A DNA stretch of 64,000 nucleotides from Nocardia goodfellowii (GTDB taxonomy: Bacteria > Actinomycetota > Actinomycetes > Mycobacteriales > Mycobacteriaceae), in contig NZ_JAGGMR010000001.1 in the NCBI RefSeq assembly GCF_017875645.1, positions 124,001-188,000 of the forward strand, given 5' to 3'. Made by a program: the position numbers and the translations under genes. Position 1 is the first letter of the stretch. Each line of letters opens with the position of its first letter. The notes beneath the pieces were generated by a model. The model saw nothing but the letters and a program-made list of their open reading frames with translations, ran no database searches and had not been told where the DNA came from. Positions 62,715-64,000 of the stretch are shown here, one piece after another.

Positions 62715-62845
62715 ACCTCCTGAACAGCGCGCTTGCTCCCGTCTTTCGAGAGCCAGGTCATCACCCGGAGCACCCCACCGCTGCTGGAGGGTTGCCGACC
62801 AGCGAGCCGGGGCTTCGCGCTGGCACTCATGACCTGAGGGACATG
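62715..62845 (-). ncRNA. SAM-IV (SAM-I/IV clan) riboswitch controlling metX
   Basis: The minus strand from 62834 to 62756 runs GGTCATGAGTGCCAGCG, then AAGCCCCGGCTCGCTGGTCG, GCAACCCTCC, CGGTGGGGTGCTCCGGGTGA and TGACC. These are the conserved blocks of the actinobacterial SAM-IV aptamer, and the terminal GGTCAT/ATGACC pair forms P1. Further hairpin-forming sequence follows to about 62715 (pseudoknot region). Binding of SAM should reduce metX expression. The aptamer lies ~110 nt before the metX start. A TATCGT -10 at 62869-62864 could be the promoter. Confidence 0.87.
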
Positions 62846-62944
62846 GTAGCTGGCGGTCGGTCAACGATAGAAATCACGTCGACAAGATCACGCCGACGCC
62901 GCTGGTCCAGGCCGGAAAACCCGCCGATGACCCGCGGCTCGGAC

Positions 62945-63646
62945 TCAGGTGGACAGCGGTGCGCCGCACAGGTCGCGGAGTTCGTCGAACGCGCGCAGCA
63001 CGATCGCGCGCGTGGCGCGCGCGGCGACCCGGGGCTCGCCGGTGAGAACCAGGTCCGGGTCGGCGTCGAAGGCGATGTGGCACATCATCTGCCAGGTCGC
63101 GACGGCCAAGCGCACCTTGAGCGCGTCGGGTTCCATGCCCAGCCGATCCGCGAGCGCCGCGGTGACCGCCTCGGCCTTGCGGTCGCCGTATTCCATCGCG
63201 CGCGCGTTGACCGCCGGGCTGCTGCGCACGATGCGCTGCATCTTCTGGAACCGGCGGAACGAGATCAGCTCGTCGGCGGCGTTGCCCGCGGCCAGGTCGA
63301 CCATGTGCAGGTAGGCATCGCACATTGCCTGTAGCGGGTTGTCGATGCTGGGCCGGGCCCGCAGCAGGCCGGCGATGGCCTGGCCGAAATCCTCCACCGG
63401 GCCGAGGACGATGTCTTCCTTGATCTCGAAGTACCGGTTGACGGTGCGCGGCGAGACGTCGGCCGCGTGCGCGATCTGCTCCACCGTCGTTGCCTCGAAA
63501 CCCTGCTCGTCGCACAGATCGAGCGCTATTTCGATGATCCGCGACCGAGTCTGCTGCTTCTTGCGTTCCCGCAGCCCGGTGGCCGGCTTGCCGCCCGGCA
63601 CCGGTTCGGGATCGGCGGTAGGGCCGGTCGATGAGTCCTCGAGCAT
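62945..63646 (-). CDS. TetR family transcriptional regulator
   Basis: This 233-residue regulator has the HTH TTVEQIAHAADVSPRTVNRYFEIKEDIV after RERKKQQTRSRIIEIALDLC. The Arg/Lys-rich pre-HTH and the NRYF signature are typical. ATG 63646 follows a GGTGG. It is divergent from a DHA2 pump gene and probably represses it through the palindrome at 63693-63713. Confidence 0.88.
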   Translation of the reverse strand: MLEDSSTGPTADPEPVPGGKPATGLRERKKQQTRSRIIEIALDLCDEQGFEATTVEQIAHAADVSPRTVNRYFEIKEDIVLGPVEDFGQAIAGLLRARPSIDNPLQAMCDAYLHMVDLAAGNAADELISFRRFQKMQRIVRSSPAVNARAMEYGDRKAEAVTAALADRLGMEPDALKVRLAVATWQMMCHIAFDADPDLVLTGEPRVAARATRAIVLRAFDELRDLCGAPLST

Positions 63647-63692
63647 GCCGCCACCATAACGCAGCTCATGTCTACTCTTGGCCGAATGAGTC

Positions 63693-63713
63693 AAATGTCG
63701 CACTACGACATTT
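63693..63713. promoter_or_regulatory. palindromic operator between TetR and DHA2 genes
   Basis: AAATGTCG (63693-63700) and CGACATTT (63706-63713) are perfect 8-bp arms around 5 nt. TTGACG at 63719-63724 and CAGGAT at 63743-63748 could be the promoter of the pump gene, placing the operator just upstream of its -35. Confidence 0.65.
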
Positions 63714-63796
63714 TTCCCTTGACGCCAAAAGTCGCACGATGCCAGGATCGTCTGCGTACTTCTGAAACAGCTCGTCCCAGATGAGGGAGAAAATCC

Positions 63797-64000
63797 GTGA
63801 CCCGAACTGCGCCAGCGGTTGACGCACCCGGAAAACAAAGCAGTTCCGCCCGGTGGTGGGCGCTCGGCGTGATCGCGCTGGCCCAGCTGATGGTGGTGCT
63901 CGACGCCACCATCGTCACCATCGCGCTGCCATTCGCGCAGCGTGACCTGCACATCAGCGATGGCAACACCCAGTGGGTGCTCACCGCGTACACCCTGATC
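63797..64000 (+). CDS. MFS DHA2 family transporter, N-terminal part (3' truncated by window)
   Basis: Only 68 residues are visible, starting MTRTAPAVDAPGKQ and then helix 1 WWALGVIALAQLMVVLDATI with the DHA2 signature VVLDATIVTIALP and WVLTAYTL at the start of helix 2. GTG 63797 has AGGGAGA upstream. It continues beyond the window. Confidence 0.88.
   Translation, partial: MTRTAPAVDAPGKQSSSARWWALGVIALAQLMVVLDATIVTIALPFAQRDLHISDGNTQWVLTAYTLI

Overview
This 64 kb window is GC-rich actinobacterial chromosome. I infer Nocardia or a very close relative. The reasons are the gene order, many GTG and leaderless starts, an actinobacterial SAM-IV riboswitch, a type VII secretion substrate gene, and a gene string that follows the Mycobacterium tuberculosis order lhr-nei-glpD-lpdA-amiA/amiB-deoD-pmmB-upp-Rv3311-add-deoA-cdd-sdhCDAB-dacB-yhjD-trpS. 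That comparison is from memory, not from a search. I saw no tRNA, rRNA, CRISPR array, transposase, prophage or replication origin.

Layout. 1-5.3 kb: end of the Lhr helicase, Nei2 glycosylase, an HpnE-like FAD enzyme coupled to a TetR gene, and an ArsR/VOC pair. 5.3-8.6 kb: divergent glpD and glpK. 8.7-13.4 kb: a small secreted protein, an aminotransferase, a repeat-rich membrane protein and a Pro-rich secreted protein. 13.4-21.9 kb: lpdA, a GGCT-like gene, two M20 amidohydrolases, a crotonase, and nucleoside and sugar-phosphate metabolism (deoD, pmmB, upp). 22-24.2 kb: an operon not expected from the mycobacterial order, with an EspC-like type VII substrate, a signal-less NlpC/P60 hydrolase, an unknown protein and a YbaB-like protein, behind an ECF-type promoter. 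24.3-29.5 kb: Rv3311-like gene, hotdog protein, add, deoA, coiled-coil protein, cdd. 29.8-33.3 kb: sdhCDAB. 33.3-45.3 kb: phenylalanine hydroxylase, a His-rich membrane protein with a CsoR-type operator, an orphan VapB-like antitoxin, a secreted peptidase, radC, a TetR/MFS pair, dacB, yhjD, trpS and an MpaB-like oxygenase. 45.4-48.8 kb: TetR gene, the operon xthA-RNase-barstar, and a hydrolase. 48.8-56.4 kb: a five-gene acyl-CoA or steroid-type beta-oxidation cluster, an NCS1 permease and a TetR gene, tied together by one operator sequence. 56.4-64 kb: MFS, trmL, a decayed fic gene, an AhpD-like protein, RidA, DUF3017, remnants of a nitroreductase/HxlR pair, metX under a SAM-IV riboswitch, and a TetR/DHA2 pair cut by the window end.

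How the genes work together. deoD, add, deoA, cdd and upp form a nucleoside salvage set, and pmmB interconverts sugar phosphates downstream. glpK and glpD feed glycerol into respiration beside the quinone-linked LpdA and succinate dehydrogenase. At least six regulator genes sit next to inverted repeats that look like their own operators. The most unusual features are two tiny open reading frames of one repeat family that bridge consecutive genes through ATGA overlaps, the ECF-promoter type VII island, and the xthA-RNase-barstar operon.
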